From: Glandiceps talaboti | Lineage: Eukaryota > Hemichordata > Enteropneusta > Spengelidae | Reading direction: 5' to 3' | DNA length: 64,000 nucleotides | Assembly (NCBI RefSeq): GCF_964340395.1 | Contig: NC_135550.1 | Location: 5,478,101 to 5,542,100 of the forward strand | Part shown: one piece after another, positions 53,401-59,400 of the stretch | How positions within the stretch are numbered: position 1 is the first letter of the stretch | How the letters are laid out: each line of letters begins with the position of its first letter | Notes under the pieces: model-generated | What the model saw: only the letters and a program-made list of their open reading frames with translations | The model's database searches: none | Told to the model about the DNA's origin: nothing | Made by a program: the position numbers and the translations under genes

Positions 53401-56400
53401 GTGCTGATGGTGTCACTGCAGCTAATGGAGAACGTAAAGCTGGCTGTCCAGAAACTAGTGGTGAAAGTGAAGAAGATGGAGAAATTCTATTTGGATGCCA
53501 AGCAACGCAATATGGATGCTGTAATGATGGAATCACCACTGCTGGACAGAATATGATGGGATGTCCAGGTATAGAACTAGTTGTCATCCTTCATTACAAG
53601 ACATGAACATAGTGCTATGATATCCATCCTTAAATGTCATTATCTTACAAAGCAAATTTTATGATAGAGCTCTCCATCTGATTCAAACTATGACTGTTTT
53701 TGTAGACAATTATGATAACATTTATTGATGCAAGTTTGTCTGTGCAGGTACATTACTGTTTGACTTCATAAAAATTTATGCTGTGTGTATTGCTTTTAAC
53801 AGTTTGTATATCAATACTAATCTGTTTTGTTGGTTTATATAGATGCCCGACCAGCCGTCATAATTCCAGGCCCAGCAGATATCACCATTGATGAAGGTGA
53901 CACAATTGTCATGCAGTGTACAGCCAACGGTATGCCCGTACCAACTGTGTCATGGAGGAGACGTAACACACCAGTGAATTCCCTGAACAGAGTTAACATA
54001 GAAGAAGGTCGTGATGGAACTCTCACCATCAGTAACATAGTTCAAGAAGATGCAGGAACTTATAGTTGTGAAGCTTTCAACGGCCTAGGTGCACCTGCCA
54101 TATACAGGGTATTTGTCACTGTATTGGGTAAGTGTGCCTGAAGTGAGCAAAACCAGAACCCATGTAGAGAGAAAAACAATTAGAGTAAAATCAAACTCCA
54201 GTTGATAGTTGATATATGATTCTCACTAGGAACAGGTTCGTTGAGACAAGACTTACACAATTTTGAATTTTGTATTTGCAGCTAGTCTGTCTCTTTTAAT
54301 AGTTTCACATAGACACAGCCTGGAGAGGGCTGTAGGAATGACCCTTGACCCATGTTTTCATCTGTGGACAGTCATATCTCTGACACCTACAACTCAAGGT
54401 CACTTGATTTCATGACCTAGCTTTACTATTATGGCTGAACAGCAGCCACATTTCTTGTAAAAATTTGTTAAAATTAAATTTGATGATGTTAGTATTTTGA
54501 CTGGTCAAATAATACAAAAAATGTTATTAAATCTGACAGTTCCTGTAGAAATCCGAGGACGCCAGTCTGAAGTGAAAGTAACACGAGGTGAGACTGCTGT
54601 TCTAGAGTGTAAAGCAACAGGTGTACCTAACCCACTCGTATATTGGACCAAAGGTGGTGTACGATTACCAGGTGTTATTCCAAGGTTTAACCAATCAGAT
54701 GACAACTCTCTGGAAATCAAATCTGTGTCTTTGAGTGACAGTGGTGATTACGTTTGTACAGGAAAGAACAGTGTAGGCACTATCCAGAAGAAAACCATAA
54801 CACTGGTTGTAGAAGGTAAGATTACTAGCAAAGTCCAAGAGATTTGTGTTTTGGTCAAGAATATTTCAACTTAGATAGTAAGAATTAGTAGGTCATATGA
54901 CAGCTCTGCTATATAATTATAAGTCATGCCTAGATCCTTGCATTTGCATGTTAAAACTTGTTACTGCCAATGTCATCATGTTTTTTGAAGGAAAATACTC
55001 CTTGGATATATGGTGGTTCCCCTCTTCATAAAATGTTCTACTTCTTGGATATATGATGGTACCCCCTTGTCATAAAATGTTCCCCCTTGTCATAAAATGT
55101 TCTACTTCTTGAATATATGATGGTACCCCCTTGTCATAAAATGTTGATTATTTTAACTATGAAATACCCAAATTTTCCATCCTTAGGTTTGTAATTTTGT
55201 GCTTTACTTTTGATATAATAGCAAAAATAAACTGAACACAAAGTCAAGCACTTGCTGTCTTTAAAGGCCAGGTTTTAAATCCCAGGTTTTTATATTAGTG
55301 TTATCTTATCAGTGGAGCCATAAGCATTATATGGGATCATCCATTTGTTCTTCACACACCTTTCTATACCTCAGTCAGACAAACTGTTTTTCACACTAGA
55401 TTTTAATTCTAAGCCAAACTTGCATGGCCTTTAAAGTATCATGTTTGATTTTATTTCTGAAGCCGATACAGAAATTATCACTCCACCAATGGACATTACA
55501 GCTTCAGAGGGTGATACCATAACACTTACCTGTACAACCATTGGATCACCCAGACCTTTCATCCGATGGACTGTCAATAATGTACCATTGCCAGATATTG
55601 ATAGATTTGAAGTTTTAGACAGTGGAGACCTCATCATTGAAGGTAACATTATTGACATTTGAACCATATCTTAAGTTGTTTTCTTTGAACTTTTATTTCT
55701 TGTCATCAGTGTATTTGAGGTCATTTTTTTTGTCCATGACTGGTACCAGTCAAGTAGAAACACATTATCATCTGTTTGGACAATATTCTTATAAACATTG
55801 CTACGTGTTATTGTCTGGTTCTGCAAATATTTTTGACTATCCTATACCTTATTGTCTTGATAGGCAAAAATCTAAGTAGTACTTGCTGCAAACAGGCTCT
55901 TATTTATTTATTTATTTATTTATTTATTTTATTTATTTATAAATTGTTTTATTTATTTATTTATTTCCAAGGATGACATATGACACGAGTCCCATTTACA
56001 TGCTCCAACATTAAAATTGTACAAGACAAACACCACAACATGAGCAAACTAAAAGTGCAATTGAATAGACAGACAAAAATAAACACCTAAAATCAAAACA
56101 ATGTATATCACATTACAATATTAACACTAAAATAATCTGACGAAGTAAAGTCTTAAAACATGGCATAGCGCTAAAAATATAAATCAATGATTTACTGTGT
56201 ACAGTTTCATTAAAACACCTCATGCTCCTAATTAAAGGTGGGTATTTATGAAAATTTTTGTGCGACTTCTCCTCTCCCTAAAAACGGTCTGATTCCATAA
56301 AATTCTAGTTGGAGCATTGAAACCAAGCCTAGATAAAATGTAAGAACTATTCTACATACTATTAGAACAATTATACAAAAAATGTTAAATCCAGTATTCT

Positions 56401-59400
56401 ATGCCTGTTGTACAATATTAAAAATCCAAAAGAAGGAACATTTTTATTGTCTGATATAATAACAATTGAAGTTCTGTTGTTACATGTCAATCTGTTGACC
56501 TGCTGAGAAAAGTGTATGATGCTATATAGCGTATATGATTTCGTGATGATATGTTAAGGTGATGGTAGCTGGCAAAGAAAATGTAGCAATGGTGGTAAGA
56601 TTTTCATTACACCAGATGATAAAATGTAGCAATGATGGTAAGATTTTTGCTACACCAGATGATAAAATGTAGCAATGGTGGCAAGATTTTTGTTTTAACA
56701 GATGATAAAATGTAGCAATGGTGGCAAGTTTTTTTATTACAACAAATGATAAAATGTAGCAGCCGTAGTTGAGCCAAACCAACATTTGAGCTAAAAGATG
56801 ATATTCTGTATTTTTATATGTAGACAATCAATTTTTTAAAATTAAATTGTACAGACGCATTCCATTGCTCAAGGCTAGCGGTATTTTTATGTACATAATG
56901 ACTAATAAATATATTCATTAATGTTACTTGCCAACAGCTTGTCAATTGTATTTCTATGACTCATCACTTATTTTGTGAAAAGTCTACACAAGTGTTATAT
57001 TTATGAGTATATTGAAGAATGGAATATATAAAATTTGAACAGGGGTTATGAAAACAGAAAGAATACAGATGAGATATTGTGTTACAGTTGGAATTTGTTT
57101 AAGTATGAGACCAGTTTGAACTGGTGTAAACTGGTTCAAGTGTGTTCAGTCAAATATTGTTGCTATGACAAACATGACCTTGAGGTACGCCCTCTTGCAG
57201 GTTTTAAAAATGAGAAAATGAACTTCTTTTTCCAAAGGTGATTAAATATGTAGTGTTGTAACATATTTTAATGTAATAATGGTTAATTTTGTGTTTCATA
57301 TTTTAGGGCTTAAGAAGAGTGACACTGGTTATTATACATGTACTGCAGCAAATGGAAGAAACAAAGTCAGTGCAACTAGTGAAGTGGTAGCAATAGGTAG
57401 GCAAGCCATGTCCTATTTTCGTTTTAGTAATATATTCTTAACAAAAAGGTAGGCAAACCATGTTCTATGTCAGTTTAGTCAGTAATAAAATAGCAGATGA
57501 AATAAGGATTTTAATAAAATTGATTCCGCCTTTTAAATACAGAGGTTAGTTGACCAACATAATTGATTGCGTGAGCCTAATGATGAAGAATTAAAATACA
57601 GCGACATTGTTCTGAGGTGCTGATGTCAGCTGTTAGATTGCAATTAGTATAAATGTTTAATGTTTTCATGGGTAGATGAATAGAAATATTCGTCATCAAC
57701 ATATTAAAGTATATTGGAGAGTTAGTAAAAGCAATTTAACAGACATGCTTGAGTAGAGATAGGATGAATTGTAAATAGTGTTCATCACAAGGAGGTAATG
57801 TTTTAGAAGTACAGTATTGTATTGTAAAGCCTCTGACATTATTACTTTCACGAATTGTCCATTACATGTATAGTGTAACACAAAAGGCAATATATTTCTT
57901 AATATTCAATATTAAAATTTGTCCATACTGAAATAAAGGTTTGTCCTGATGACAGTTTAGTCAGGTACATTTGCACATGTCAGTTAGTGAGGTCACAGCC
58001 AACTTGAGTCTGTCTTTTACCTGTAAGTGAATGCAATGTACATGTACAAAGATATAGAATGCAAATTTTAAGACATTTTGCTTGACTATCTCACAGAAAC
58101 TCTAAAATTGTCTTATGCTAGTTAATGAATCTGATGTATATGCACACCCATATGATAAGTGAACACATAAAGATGCACACCCATTTGATAAGTGAATACA
58201 TAAAGATACACACCCATTTGATAAGTGAATACATAAAGATACATACCCATTTGATAAGTGAATACATAAAGATATACACCCATTTGATAAGTGAATACAT
58301 AAAGATACACACCCATTTGATAAGTGAATACATAAAGATACACACCCATTTGATAAGTGAATACATAAAGATACACACTCACTTGATAAGTGAATACATA
58401 AAGATACACACCCATTTGATAAGTGAATACATAAAGATACACACTCACTTGATAAGTGAATACATAAAGATGCACACTCATTTGATAAGTGAATACATAA
58501 AGATGCACACCCATTTGATAAGTGAATACATAAAGATACACACCCATTTGATAAGTGAATACATAAAGATACACATCCATTTCATAAGTGAATACATAAA
58601 GATACACACCCATTTGATAAGTGAATACATAAAGATACACACCCATTTGATAAGTGAATACATAAAGATACACATCCATTTGATAAGTGAATACATAAAG
58701 ATACACATCCATTTGATAAGTGAATACATAAAGATACACACCCATTTGATAAGTGAATACATAAAGATACACACCCATTTGATAAGTGAACACATAAAGA
58801 TACACACCTATTTGATAAGTGAATACATAAAGATGCACACCCATTTGATAAGTGAATACATAAAGATGCACACTCACTTGATAAGTGAATACATAAAGAT
58901 GCACACCCATTTGATAAGTGAATACATAAAGATACATACCCATTTGATAAGTGAATACATAAAGATACACACCCATTTGATAAGTGAATACATAAAGATA
59001 CACACCCATTTGATAAGTGAATACATAAAGATACACACCCATTTGATAAGTGAATACATAAAGATACACACCCATTTGATAAGTGAATACATAAAGATAC
59101 ACACCCATTTGATAAGTGAATACATAAAGATACACACCCATTTGATAAGTGAACACATAAAGGTGAAGGACAGTTTTGTTGAATCAAAGTCAATTTGAAT
59201 AACTTATTTTTCACTGGTAACCTGTGAAAGTCTGATACTATTCAATGAGTATATCTGAATTTCATCTGTGTGGGAATTTGACAATGTATATTTGCACAGG
59301 GTAACAGTACTAAAGATGAGTATATTGGATAATTAACAGCTAAAGTGCACACTCTTCACACTTCAGTACACTGTCACCTCTTGAAACTAACCCATCAAAA

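Noticed and set aside
58125-59198. Plus-strand ORF of 357 residues and minus-strand ORFs of 344 and 210 residues
   Set aside because: All are produced by the 33-bp intronic minisatellite, whose length divides by three. The 11-residue repeats have no known domain.
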